Part shown: positions 39,399 through 48,128 of the stretch, piece after piece
How positions within the stretch are numbered: position 1 is the first letter of the stretch
Layout: each line of letters begins with the position of its first letter
Assembly (NCBI GenBank): GCA_036251705.1
Contig: CP133959.1
Span: 1,551,195 to 1,615,194, forward strand
Direction: 5' to 3'
Origin: Orbaceae bacterium lpD01
Lineage (GTDB): Bacteria > Pseudomonadota > Gammaproteobacteria > Enterobacterales > Orbaceae
Length of the DNA: 64,000 nt
The notes under the pieces: model-generated
The model's database searches: none
The model's input: only the letters and a program-made list of their open reading frames with translations
Told to the model about the DNA's origin: nothing
Translations under genes and position numbers: made by a program

Positions 39399-39583
39399 GG
39401 TACTACCCCCATTTTGCTTTTTTGAAAAAACGTGGAGAACAAACTTCTTCATCATCTCAACAACAAAAATGCAAATATTTATATTTTTTATGAAACGATT
39501 GTATAAAAACTTACCTATCAAAAAGATCCATATTACTATATCAGACTTAAAATCATTATTGTTCAAATTTTAGGTAGGTTGAT

Positions 39584-40393
39584 ATGAAAAGAACGGTTTT
39601 TTTTATCTCAGATGGGACCGGTATCACCGCGGAAGCCATAGGACACAGTCTGTTGTCTCAATTCGATGGTATTGAAATAGAGATGATTACCCGGCCTTAT
39701 ATCAACTCGATTGCACATGCGCAAGCGGTCGTTTTACAAATCGATCAGGCTGCTGAAAAAGATGGTCTTCCCCCGCTGATATTTGAAACTATCGTTGATC
39801 ACGCAGTCAGTCAAACGTTGAAAATGAGTCAAGGTTTTTTCCTGAATGTCTTTTCGACCTTTTTAGGTGCGCTGGAGACAGAACTGAAGGTAAAAGCAAC
39901 CGGACATGTAGGAAAAAGTCATGCTATTTCAAATAACTATGTTGACCGTATCGAAGCGGTCAACTTTGCCTTAGATAATGATGATGGCGCCAGAACCCAG
40001 TTTTATGATCATGCCGATATTATTTTAGTCGGCGTCTCACGCAGTGGTAAAACCCCCAGTAGCCTATATATGGCCATGCAATATGGTATTCGTGCGGCAA
40101 ATTATCCGATTACCGAGGAAGACTTAGAGTATACGAAGTTACCGGCACCACTGAAAGACTACAAAAACAAACTGTTTGGTCTGACCATCGATGTTGATCG
40201 CTTAGTGGAAATTCGTAATGAGCGACGGGCCAATAGTCGTTACGCCAGTTACGCGCAGTGCCAGTTCGAAATCAAAGAGACTGAAGCCCTGTTTCAACGC
40301 GAACATATTCCGTTTGTCAATTCAACGCGCCAGTCAGTCGAGGAGATCGCGGCTAAAATCATGGCAACACAAAATATTCAGCGTCGTTTTTAG
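39584..40393 (+). CDS. ppsR: PEP synthase regulatory kinase/phosphotransferase
   Basis: A 269-residue DUF299 protein (E. coli PpsR 277). It begins [13 protein letters not shown], typical of the family, and has the P-loop [10 protein letters not shown] in the middle. It turns PEP synthase off by ADP-dependent phosphorylation of a Thr and on again by phosphate-dependent removal. Divergent from ppsA, with about 185 bases of shared upstream DNA. Confidence 0.95.
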   Translation: MKRTVFFISDGTGITAEAIGHSLLSQFDGIEIEMITRPYINSIAHAQAVVLQIDQAAEKDGLPPLIFETIVDHAVSQTLKMSQGFFLNVFSTFLGALETELKVKATGHVGKSHAISNNYVDRIEAVNFALDNDDGARTQFYDHADIILVGVSRSGKTPSSLYMAMQYGIRAANYPITEEDLEYTKLPAPLKDYKNKLFGLTIDVDRLVEIRNERRANSRYASYAQCQFEIKETEALFQREHIPFVNSTRQSVEEIAAKIMATQNIQRRF

Positions 40394-41161
40394 GATTAAT
40401 ATCACAACTTGACGCATCATACGTCAGCAGAAATAGGGATTAAGCTCACTAGATTCAATCCTTAACCAGCTGAAGCATAGTTTATGTACGCGTAGGCACA
40501 CCAACCTATCTGATGGCGATGATTTTGAAACGATGATAATTCAGTTATCTCCGCCCAATCATGGCGATTTAAAGATAGTCTGGTTCATATCAGTTAATCT
40601 TTTTAGAGAAAAGCGGCGATGACTGACAACTGCTCTTTTCTCAGATTGAGTTACACTTGGCGCGAGCCTAAATGGTGATCTTCCTCGCTGCTAGCAATAA
40701 GATAAGTCAGTTCATCACACAGAAGATTTTATTCTCTCGAACAGTAAATTGCGCGATCACCTGCGTTTGTAACCTGCTATCATCATATTGGAGGCATGCA
40801 CCTGATAATGAGTAAAGACAATCTCACCAGCTTGAGCGATTGCGATGATCGATACCATGATCGACAGTAATAGCTAATGCAGTAGACTAATATGTTTGAC
40901 GAAATCCGCCTATAACAAGACTTGACCATTCACGGTCTGGCGATAATCCGGACTAAAATAGCGGATAATCTGGTCTATTATGCTCCCCCGCAGAGAGCAC
41001 TATCCCTGCCTGTAAAGCGGTTTCAACCAATAATCGATTATTCATTATCAGACAACCTTTGTGCCTAAAATTTAAATCAATCTGCTTATTGATCAGTTTA
41101 CTTCTGAATGAATTGACGTAATATATCAAAATGGACAACATATATTGCTGACTGGCCAGAC
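40394..41161. other. Region with unrecognised decayed coding fragments
   Basis: No intact gene. On the minus strand, 41056-40953 reads N-N-R-L-L-V-E-T-A-L-Q-A-G-I-V-L-S-A-G-E, and similar-looking coding scraps in changing frames continue to about 40700 (e.g. F-T-H-Y-Q-V-H-A-S-N-M-M). This looks like one gene in advanced decay, divergent from the AraC regulator gene that follows, but I do not recognise the family. Confidence 0.35.
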
Positions 41162-41917
41162 ATGAAAAATAAAGCGATCATCGATTTTTCGGTTGATTAT
41201 CTATCTCATGATAAACTGCATCAAACCGATGCCGATAGCCATCATCAGGGACAACTGTTCTTCCTCGAATCGGGTATGATTAGTTGTCAGGCAAAAGATA
41301 AGTACTGGACCATCACGCCCAATTGTATTGGTTGGATACCGGCTCAGACTCAGCACAGAACCACTTGCTGGGGAAAAATAGCAGGCTGGCGTGTCAATTT
41401 ACCCGCGTCATGCGATCGACTATTACCAACCCAGGCCCGCTTATTGCAAAATAATCCGCTGATTTCTGCATTGCTGACTCGCATTATCAGCTTTGTAGAG
41501 ACCAATACCTTAACCGATGCACAAAGTCGATTATTCAGTGTTTTTATTGATGAAATAAGCCAGAGTAAGCCAATCACCTCACTCCTGTTACCTCTTCCAA
41601 CCGATCTATGTTTAATCAAGATCACACAGGCTATCTTAACCGATCCGACTAATAAACTATCTCAAGTGGAGTGGGCAAGTTGGGTGGGCATCAGTGTGCG
41701 TAGCTTAAGTCGTCATTTTATGGCAGAAACCGGTATGACCTTTACTGACTGGAAACAGTTAGCCAGAATTATGCTATCACTAGAAAAATTATCACAAAAC
41801 CTATCTATTAATGAGATTGCCTATGCCGTTGGTTTCAGTGATGCCAGTGCTTACATTGCTTCATTTAAAGCCATTATGGGCATCTCACCAAAGCGGTATT
41901 TTGAGACCGAATTATAA
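41162..41917 (+). CDS. AraC-family transcriptional regulator
   Basis: A 251-residue cupin-type AraC regulator. The N-terminal sensor domain shows H-H-Q-G-Q-L-F-F-L-E-S-G and W-T-I-T-P-N-C-I-G-W-I-P, typical of cupin-linked regulators (YdeC/NimR group). The C-terminal DNA-binding domain has W-V-G-I-S-V-R-S-L-S-R-H-F and I-A-Y-A-V-G-F-S-D-A-S-A-Y-I-A-S-F. In this subgroup the regulator often controls an adjacent efflux gene; the divergent neighbour here appears decayed, so it may have lost its target. Confidence 0.9.
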   Translation: MKNKAIIDFSVDYLSHDKLHQTDADSHHQGQLFFLESGMISCQAKDKYWTITPNCIGWIPAQTQHRTTCWGKIAGWRVNLPASCDRLLPTQARLLQNNPLISALLTRIISFVETNTLTDAQSRLFSVFIDEISQSKPITSLLLPLPTDLCLIKITQAILTDPTNKLSQVEWASWVGISVRSLSRHFMAETGMTFTDWKQLARIMLSLEKLSQNLSINEIAYAVGFSDASAYIASFKAIMGISPKRYFETEL

Positions 41918-42027
41918 TACACGTTTAAGTCTTAGATAGCATTGTGCAAATAAATCGTGTCACTTATTTGCAACCATAATGATATTTGCAAAATAGGATG
42001 ATTAAGGTGCTGATGATACAAAATAAC

Positions 42028-42966
42028 TTACCCCCACCAATAACGTACAATGTAAAAGAATATAGGCGCCGCAAAACAGACTGAATCAAATCTATCCAAC
42101 ATGCCGCCATGCCCTTTTATGATATTTCCCCAGTCTTTAATGCCACGATCACGTTTAATCGCCGACATCACTAACCCCCCCATAAATCCGGATAAGGTCA
42201 GGATAAGCGCAATCAATCCAGCTTGCAGCAAAGAAAATGGCGTTATCCAATACAAACACGTCCCCAATAAACTGGCAAACAGAATGCCCCCTAAAAATCC
42301 TTCTATCGTTTTAGAGGGTGACAACATAGGCGCTATTTTATGTCGACCAAATAATTTACCCACCACATACTGAAAAACATCTGATATTTGTACAACGAGC
42401 AGTAAAAAAACAATCAACAGAAAATGACCATCCTGATCGTCATCTTTGATATTTAAATTGAGTAATGCCGGCACACAAGAAATACAATAAACGCAAATCA
42501 TCACGCCCCACTGTAGTTTGGCGGTGCGAGCCAAAAAATCCTTGGTGGATCCGGTTAAAGATATCAGTATAGGTAACAATAAAAAGACATAAATCGGAAT
42601 AAAAAAAGTAAACATCTCAAACCAATTTAAGCTAATCAGTATATATTGAATCGGCAACACAATGTAGAATGAAAAAACTAAAGGATAATCGTCATCAGTG
42701 GTTGTTGGCAGCATTGTCATAAACTCACGTAATGCACAAGCCGAGATCAAAAAGAATAACAAAATGACGGCAACGTTACCTAACCAGAAAGCCACACCAA
42801 TGATGATAACCATAACCCACCAAGCATTAATTCGGGCATTTAAGTTACTGATCACCGCATTATTGCCTTTTACTTTTTCCAGAATAAATCCAATTATCGA
42901 GGCGACCAGAAGCGTGACACCAATTCCTAAAAATAGATAAAACATATCTTGAGCATTGCTGGTCAT
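42028..42966 (-). CDS. CdsA-like phosphatidate cytidylyltransferase (YnbB-type)
   Basis: An integral membrane enzyme of about 312 residues with eight or so hydrophobic segments. The C-terminal CDP-diglyceride synthase signature is complete: S-A-I-K-R-D-R-G-I-K-D-W-G, then H-G-G-M-L-D-R-F-D. It makes CDP-diacylglycerol from phosphatidic acid and CTP. I take the second Met (42966) as start because the upstream 13 codons overlap the end of the preceding gene remnant. It is the last gene of a ynbABC-like cluster whose partners are partly decayed, so it is probably a paralogue of the essential CdsA. Confidence 0.88.
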   Translation of the reverse strand: MTSNAQDMFYLFLGIGVTLLVASIIGFILEKVKGNNAVISNLNARINAWWVMVIIIGVAFWLGNVAVILLFFLISACALREFMTMLPTTTDDDYPLVFSFYIVLPIQYILISLNWFEMFTFFIPIYVFLLLPILISLTGSTKDFLARTAKLQWGVMICVYCISCVPALLNLNIKDDDQDGHFLLIVFLLLVVQISDVFQYVVGKLFGRHKIAPMLSPSKTIEGFLGGILFASLLGTCLYWITPFSLLQAGLIALILTLSGFMGGLVMSAIKRDRGIKDWGNIIKGHGGMLDRFDSVCFAAPIFFYIVRYWWG

Positions 42967-42968
42967 AT

Positions 42969-43298
42969 CTATTTTCCTTTTGCTAACGCAATAAAAGTCT
43001 GACACGTTTTTTCCACAAATCGCTGACAGGTTTGCTGTTGATTTACGGGTAAAAGTTTACCGATCGCCAAGGTGCAAAGTAACGGCAATCGAATCATATG
43101 CCCTTTTGGCATGGTACGTTTTAAATTATCTAACCAAACAGGTACAAATAGGCGTTGTTTTGACTCGACCTGATAACCTCGCCAGACTAAGCGGGCTCCG
43201 GTTAAGATCTTTGTAAACCCAATGAATAAGACTGCACCCATCTTTGCCAGCATAACAGCGTTCTCCTTAAAAAAGACTGATTGAATTCCATTTTCCAT
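42969..43298 (-). pseudogene. Acyltransferase (PlsC-like) with internal deletion
   Basis: Residues near the start, F-T-K-I-L-T-G-A-R-L-V-W-R-G-Y, match the N-terminus of lysophospholipid acyltransferases of the ynb cluster. The next segment (V-P-V-W-L-D-N-L-K-R-T-M-P-K-G-H, then L-P-L-L-C) matches their C-terminal half. The central part that should carry the catalytic N-H-x-x-x-x-D motif is absent, so an in-frame deletion of roughly 100 codons has removed the active site. Only 109 residues remain against about 210. It is almost certainly inactive. Confidence 0.65.
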
Positions 43299-43781
43299 TG
43301 ATTTGACTATCGTCTAAATGCTCAAAATTAAGATCAATTACCATAATACAAACGAACACCAGCATTTGTAGCGCACAACAACAACACAGCTGTTTTCTCA
43401 TTAAATAAAGCGCATCTTGCATTCGATTATCCAAACTGCGCAAAGGATTATCTGCTTTCTTGAGTAAACCAAGGCGACAAAGTGAGATTGATCCAGCGCT
43501 TTTAACGCAGTTGACATCTCGCTATCAGAACCCGATTGTAAAGACTTAAACAAGCGCCGATCGAAATCGACGCGTATCACAAAATAGAACTGCACAACAC
43601 CTAACACAAATACGATCAGGCTGCCTATAGCAACGGGAATACTGTCAGCAAACAGAGATTGCAACATCAATAACAGTAAAGACAGCATTGTCATTGCCAA
43701 TGAGAAACGATCTATTCTAGCCGATTGCTTTAACAAACTAATTTCAACATTTAAATCCATCAGTTTTATATTCTGCTGCAC
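43263..43781 (-). pseudogene. Small membrane protein of the ynb-like cluster, frameshifted
   Basis: From ATG 43781 it encodes an N-terminal polar part and two hydrophobic segments (F-S-L-A-M-T-M-L-S-L-L-L-L and I-V-F-V-L-G-V-V-Q-F-Y-F). Near 43460-43470 the frame appears to shift; the alternative frame continues with L-L-K-K-A-D-N-P-L-R-S-L-D and a third hydrophobic stretch ending near 43263. No family is recognised beyond its place in the cluster. The stop at 43401 truncates it to 126 residues if the shift is real. Confidence 0.5.
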
Positions 43782-44160
43782 GATATCTCTCCCACCATTG
43801 TGCTAAATGCTGCTGTTGCGGCAATCACCACACCAACACTGTGTCCAATAACCGCGATATCCTGACTGACTGATAAGTTGTTTTAATATGTTGAACGAAA
43901 TACTCTGCATCTCTGACCAGCCAGACAAAATTGGCGACATCACCTCTTTCATCAGACGATAATCCATTGCCTCTGTCATTCCGGCAAAAACTGATACTCA
44001 AGTAAATTTAATTCCTCAACAAGATACGCTATCCGACCGGAATGTTCATGACCGCGATGAAAAAGGATAATTGCCGGCGCCTGCCCGGGCTGTTTTTCGA
44101 TGATGGCAGACCCATGGCGATAAAATAGCGCAATAACATCATGACTGATAAATATTTTTT
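43780..44160 (-). pseudogene. YnbC-like alpha/beta hydrolase N-terminal remnant
   Basis: The minus strand reads A-L-F-Y-R-H-G-S-A-I, A-I-I-L-F-H-R-G-H-E-H-S-G-R and, after a frame break near 43990, D-A-R-G-N-G-L-S-S-D-E-R-G-D. These match the start of YnbC, where an alpha/beta hydrolase precedes a methyltransferase domain. Another break follows, then V-R-D-A-E-Y-F-V-Q-H. The serine elbow may be partly present in yet another frame near 43850; the methyltransferase half is missing. Confidence 0.65.
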
Positions 44161-44182
44161 GTTATTCTTGTCGTATAAACTA

Positions 44183-44803
44183 TCAACCCTTTTGTTGATG
44201 TGAAAGCTCTTTTAACCCCTGCACGATGCGATTAATTAAGGTGTAAACCAATAAAGTCGCCATGATCCAAAGTAACGTATTAATCCAGGTAACGGGTAAT
44301 AAATCGATTGCAATCGCCGCGGCCATGATGCCGATGACTAAAGCGCGATCACTTTTTCCCATCGGACCATCATATCGGCGTGATGCCCCAACAAGCGGCC
44401 CCATGACACCCGCATATTCGGTTAATAAAGAGAGAATAATGACGACGGTGAGCAGTAAAGGATTAACGGTTGAGACAAAAGCAAACACTAACAAGAGTGC
44501 ACTATCAGCAATCACATCACAAAGCTCATTTAAATAAGCGCCAAGGACTGACTGTTGATTAAACTCACGGGCCAGCATCCCATCAACAGCATTAAGGGCC
44601 ATACGAATAAACATCCAAACCGGCAGTAATGCAAAAATCCAGTGGTGATTGACGCCAAGCACAATGATCAATGCGACGATAAACGAACCGACACACGTCG
44701 CGATTGTGACTTGATTGGCAGTAAAACCGGCATTGAATATTTTTTGCACTAACGGGCGTAATAATGCCTGAAATTTCGTTTTCAATTGATAAACAGAGAC
44801 CAT
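44183..44803 (-). CDS. ynbA: CDP-alcohol phosphatidyltransferase (YnbA-like)
   Basis: About 206 residues, six hydrophobic segments. The CDP-alcohol motif D-G-x2-A-R-x8-G-x3-D-x3-D appears as D75-G-M-L-A-R80, G89 and then N93 where the consensus has Asp, D97 and D101. YnbA-type proteins may carry this Asn by family, so I do not call it inactive. It would transfer a phosphatidyl group from CDP-diacylglycerol to an unknown alcohol in the inner membrane. First gene of the ynb-like cluster. Start assigned to the second ATG of a double Met. Confidence 0.85.
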   Translation of the reverse strand: MVSVYQLKTKFQALLRPLVQKIFNAGFTANQVTIATCVGSFIVALIIVLGVNHHWIFALLPVWMFIRMALNAVDGMLAREFNQQSVLGAYLNELCDVIADSALLLVFAFVSTVNPLLLTVVIILSLLTEYAGVMGPLVGASRRYDGPMGKSDRALVIGIMAAAIAIDLLPVTWINTLLWIMATLLVYTLINRIVQGLKELSHQQKG

Positions 44804-45158
44804 CATGTTTCCTTATCAAATAACTTGGACTTAAATATACTATTTTCACCAGCAATTTACCAATATTTTTTATCTCTAAGACTAATCCCTCTTGTTTATT
44901 GAATTTCGATACTAGATTAATCGAGATAAGACTGTTTTATCATGTGTGAATCACTATGATATATAAAAAACTTAAGACGTAACAGGCTGAACGGGTGGCA
45001 ACCTTCAATTAATTGTCCACTAAAAAATGGCGATTTCAATGAGCGCAAATTTTTTGATGGTACTTTTATTCGCTATCGCTAAAGATAATCAAGCTATGTC
45101 AGTCTTAGTTATTCTCATTTATAATAAACACCTGCACATCAAGTCATCATAAGGCAAT
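44804..45158. other. Intergenic region upstream of ynb-like cluster
   Basis: No gene recognised. It should contain the minus-strand promoter of the cluster. Confidence 0.4.
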
Positions 45159-46068
45159 CATAAAATACAATTAGAAACCACCGCATGGCACTGGCAAGCA
45201 GCAACACCAGCAAATAATCTATACTTAAAAAATCATCGCATAACGTCCGTTGGTGACGATCAAGTACTGATTGAAAACCATGCTATTGGCATTAATCCAG
45301 TTAACTGGAAATTGATTGATGGGTTCGGTAATCTGTTACAAAAAGGCCAAATTTCCGGGATGGATGGTATGTGCATCTTGGTAGCGGTCGGTAAAAATAT
45401 GCAGCATCTTCGTTCTCGGTGCACGCTATGCCTACCACACAGACCTGCGTTATAACGGCAGCTTTAGTTATCACACTCTGGTTGATGGCCGAGCATTAAT
45501 CGCCGTACCTGATGGGCTTAGTAATCGTGCAGCCGGCGGTGCGATTGGCAGCATGATCACCCAACTGTTAATTGCTGCGGGTACAAATGTTTATGTGACA
45601 GCCAGCCAACATCGCCACCCACAACTCCTGAATCAAGGCGTAGTGGCAGCTTTTGATTACCATCAAACAGATTGGTAAACTGCGCTGAAACAACGTTTAG
45701 GAAGTCAGTCGTTATCGGCTATTTTTGATACGGTAAATGGGCATAGTGCCGCTCAATTAGCGAGTCTGTTAGGTTTTTATGGCTATCTGATATCTATCCA
45801 AGATCGCCTCGAACAAGCACCACTGCCGCCCTTTACCACCAGTATTTCGCTGTATGAAATTGCGCTCGCCTCAACCCACCTATTTGGCACCAACCAACAG
45901 TGGGCTCAATTAACCCGTGACGGACAACAGTTACTCTACCAAGTAGCAGCAAGCTCGCTCATACTACCGACGATTAAGACCGTTAACTTCTAGGATATTC
46001 CAGATGCTTTGCACTCATTAAAGCACTATAACAATGGCTTAAAATATGTCGCCGTCATTAAGGCCTGA
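45159..46068 (+). pseudogene. Zinc-type alcohol dehydrogenase / quinone reductase, broken
   Basis: The coding order of an MDR-family oxidoreductase can be followed across frames: V-L-I-E-N-H-A-I-G-I-N-P-V-N-W-K near the start, a shift near 45340-45410, G-A-R-Y-A-Y-H-T-D and A-A-G-G-A-I-G-S-M-I-T-Q-L-L in the NADPH-binding part, a stop at about 45676, A-I-F-D-T-V-N-G, a further stop near 45991, and the C-terminus L-K-H-Y-N-N-G. No start codon is evident. At least three lesions make this a certain pseudogene of a YogA/QOR-like enzyme. Confidence 0.85.
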
Positions 46069-46564
46069 GTCCGGATATAAAAGTAAAATAGCTAGCAGAG
46101 TGCATAATGAAAGATGAAGAGCGTGGCGTGAAAAAACGGATAGGTAGATGTATTCGGTAAGATATCTATGAGTTTATTAAAAAGAGAAACTAAATCAAAT
46201 TTAATCAAAAAAAAGCCCATGTATGAGAAGTTAATGGGCTAACAAGGAATGTGCTGCGTTCACCTGACTATTTATAGCAAAATTATCAACGCTTTAAAAA
46301 TCGTTTATATAGCTCAATACACGACCAATTGATCGTTTTTTTTCGATCAATCAATGTTGAAAATTATATACTTTTTTACTTACCTTTAACCTAACCATTA
46401 TAAAATCAAGGAGTATAACGATTAAGTTCGGTCTTGATTATCTTTTCTAATCAATGACAATCATACAGATAAGTTTTAAAAATAGCTCCTAAGCGGGAAG
46501 CAGCCTTATTAAGTTAATATATGTCAGTTAATTGACAGTTTAACACAGTGATCAGGACAGCAGA
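46069..46564. other. Intergenic region with minus-strand terminator
   Basis: No gene seen apart from a terminator hairpin listed separately. Confidence 0.4.
46203..46243 (-). terminator. Minus-strand terminator about 320 bases past the M15 peptidase gene
   Basis: AGCCCATTAA / ATGGGCT stem with a run of eight T on the minus strand. It lies well beyond the nearest minus-strand gene, leaving a long 3' region or an unseen small RNA between. Confidence 0.75.
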
Positions 46565-46906
46565 TTATTTTATTCCTGAATATAATAAACTAAAATGGTT
46601 ACCATCAGGACACGCTTTAAAATCCCCCCCCCAAGCACCACCCATCGCCTGCCAATATTGGCCTAGCGGTTTATAAGCCGTGGTTGCCGTTTGATAGACG
46701 CCGTCAATAAATAAATTCAAATCAATCGCTAAACGGAGTGAATATAAACGATTACGTATACCTTTACCTGCTTGCATATCGTTTTCTACTTGAGCCGGCG
46801 TCTGGTAAGCTTGACCAAAGGTGAGTTGTAAACCTTGCCCATCAGCCCAAAGAATCAGTTTGGCTATCATCACGGTAAAGGTCGCCTGTTTTTGAGTTAG
46901 TGTCAT
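46565..46906 (-). CDS. M15-type phage endopeptidase with altered zinc ligand
   Basis: A 113-residue VanY/M15-like protein similar to phage L-alanyl-D-glutamate peptidases that cut peptidoglycan stems. The motif usually reads N-S-L-H-x-x-R-L-A-x-D-L-N-L-F; here it is N-R-L-Y-S-L-R-L-A-I-D-L-N-L-F. His is replaced by Tyr (residue 63 counted from the upstream Met at 46930), so a zinc ligand is missing. The Asp and the distal D-G-N-H-F-S are kept. Start assigned to 46906 by the RBS TGGAGG. It lies at the far end of a phage regulatory module. Confidence 0.75.
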   Translation of the reverse strand: MTLTQKQATFTVMIAKLILWADGQGLQLTFGQAYQTPAQVENDMQAGKGIRNRLYSLRLAIDLNLFIDGVYQTATTAYKPLGQYWQAMGGAWGGDFKACPDGNHFSLLYSGIK

Positions 46907-47068
46907 TTTTCCTCCAGTATCGATTAGCAATCCAATTATTCAAGTAATATTACATCAGCCAGCATAGCGTTGCTGGTTAGAGTCATCATGTAAAGCAAAA
47001 AGATGAGAATATGAAATTTGGTATCGAATAACGATCGATTATCAAGATAATTGATCTATTTAATGAGT

Positions 47069-47107
47069 ATAAAAAAAGCCACGCTTTGGAAGCGTGGCTT
47101 TTTTTAT
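47069..47107. terminator. Bidirectional rho-independent terminator
   Basis: AAAAAAAGCCACGCTT / AAGCGTGGCTTTTTTT is a near-perfect inverted repeat with A-run on one side and T-run on the other, so it can stop transcription in both directions. It separates the Q-like gene from the peptidase gene. Confidence 0.9.
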
Positions 47108-47179
47108 ACTTTTAGTAGCTATATATTCACACTAACATTTAGAGCGCGTGCCGTCAATATTAATTTCAAACATTTATTT

Positions 47180-47680
47180 TCACCATCGTTCACAGTCTAA
47201 AACTTTATCCATCGCATCAAGATAACCACAAACGTAGTTCTCTGCCGCATCTTTTAATTTAGCCGTTTTAGTCGCTCCGTAGCCAATTCGTTTTCCTATC
47301 ATCTTGATATTTTTTAATGGTACCGGATTGGCAACCTCTCGATTTTCAATGCCAATATAATAATCTTTAATGATCTGGCTCATAGCTTTTTTTTCTGGAT
47401 CCTGGCTTCTTTCTAGTCTCAACAAAATTGCCTCTAATAGGATAGCATCATCTTCACTGCACTGTTTGACAGAGTTATTATGCTGTTGTAATTTTTGATA
47501 TTGCAAGGTAATACAGGCATAACCTAAATGATCTAAGCCAGCACGGTGGTAAGCTCCCCAGCGCTCTAAGATATAATTAATATTACGATGAGCGATAAAA
47601 TGATTAATCTCTTGAGTGGTTAATCGGTCTCTGCCAATATCAAATTCAATTTTTTTCTGATTGTGCGCATCCATGTGCAT
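47180..47680 (-). CDS. Q-like phage antitermination protein
   Basis: A 166-residue protein. I-L-E-R-W-G-A-Y at 37-44, an acidic D-D-A-I-L-L-E helix, D-Y-Y-I-G and a C-terminal helical part K-L-K-D-A-A-E-N-Y resemble type-1 Q antiterminators of lambdoid phages, which typically read 'W-G-x-W ... D-D ... Y-Y'. Q lets RNA polymerase read through terminators into late genes. The strong terminator at 47069-47107 lies right after it, fitting a Q target or simple gene end. The match is by pattern only; another late phage regulator is possible. Confidence 0.55.
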   Translation of the reverse strand: MHMDAHNQKKIEFDIGRDRLTTQEINHFIAHRNINYILERWGAYHRAGLDHLGYACITLQYQKLQQHNNSVKQCSEDDAILLEAILLRLERSQDPEKKAMSQIIKDYYIGIENREVANPVPLKNIKMIGKRIGYGATKTAKLKDAAENYVCGYLDAMDKVLDCERW

Positions 47681-47824
47681 CCCCCTAAATTTAAATACGT
47701 TGAATCACCAGGATATATCATTATCTCGATCTGGCTAATCACGCTATTTTTATATTAATTAATCACTATACCGGATAAACCTAAAAGGAGCTGATGATTA
47801 GACACCCAGATCCTCCGTATCCTA

Positions 47825-48019
47825 TTATTTACCATCATATAGCCACTCTGCGGAACAATCTAAAGCTCTGGCGAGTTCAACCAAACTTCTTGGTTTTTGA
47901 ATTCTACCTGATTCAATATCACAAATAGACTGCTGAGTCATACCGGTAGCCTTAGCTAATGTTTCTTGACTAAGATTAAGCGCTAATCTTTTTTGTTTTA
48001 TTCTATCTCCTAGTAACAT
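47825..48019 (-). CDS. Cro-like helix-turn-helix repressor
   Basis: A 64-residue XRE-family DNA-binding protein made of one HTH domain: L-S-Q-E-T-L-A-K-A-T-G-M-T-Q-Q-S-I-C-D-I-E (helices 2-3). It is divergent from a CI-like repressor with three shared operators between, the layout of Cro in lambdoid phages. It would compete with CI for the operators and favour lytic transcription towards the Q-like gene. Confidence 0.88.
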   Translation of the reverse strand: MLLGDRIKQKRLALNLSQETLAKATGMTQQSICDIESGRIQKPRSLVELARALDCSAEWLYDGK

Positions 48020-48036
48020 ATCCCGCCCACTTCCAT

Positions 48037-48050
48037 ACAGTTAAAACTGT
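48037..48050. promoter_or_regulatory. Operator 1 of the CI/Cro region
   Basis: ACAGTTAAAACTGT, an exact instance of the symmetric consensus ACAG-N6-CTGT. It lies nearest the cro-like gene, around its expected transcription start. Confidence 0.85.
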
Positions 48051-48078
48051 ATTTGATAACAGCTTTAACTGTTTGTCA
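48051..48078 (-). promoter_or_regulatory. Probable promoter of the cro-like gene
   Basis: On the minus strand TTGACA (48078-48073), a perfect -35, is followed after 17 bases by TCAAAT (48056-48051). Operator 2 occupies the spacer. It shares its -35 bases with the divergent cI-like promoter. Confidence 0.65.
48059..48072. promoter_or_regulatory. Operator 2 of the CI/Cro region
   Basis: ACAGCTTTAACTGT, second copy of ACAG-N6-CTGT, 22 bases (about two turns) from operator 1, inside the spacer of the cro-like promoter. Confidence 0.85.
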
Positions 48079-48100
48079 ACTACAGGTTTTCCTGTATTAT
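48073..48100 (+). promoter_or_regulatory. Probable promoter of the cI-like gene
   Basis: TTGTCA (48073-48078) and TATTAT (48095-48100) with a 16-base spacer. Operator 3 lies between the two boxes, so bound repressor would block this promoter. Confidence 0.65.
48082..48095. promoter_or_regulatory. Operator 3 of the CI/Cro region
   Basis: ACAGGTTTTCCTGT, third copy of ACAG-N6-CTGT, 23 bases from operator 2, between the -35 and -10 of the cI-like promoter. Confidence 0.85.
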
Positions 48101-48128
48101 AAACGCGTGAAAAAAGGAGTCGTGCAGT

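Noticed and set aside
39399-39566. Upstream extension of ppsA
   Set aside because: The frame is open but the residues (many Ile, Lys, Phe) do not resemble the PpsA N-terminus; TTG 39398 with GGGGG upstream aligns with known proteins.
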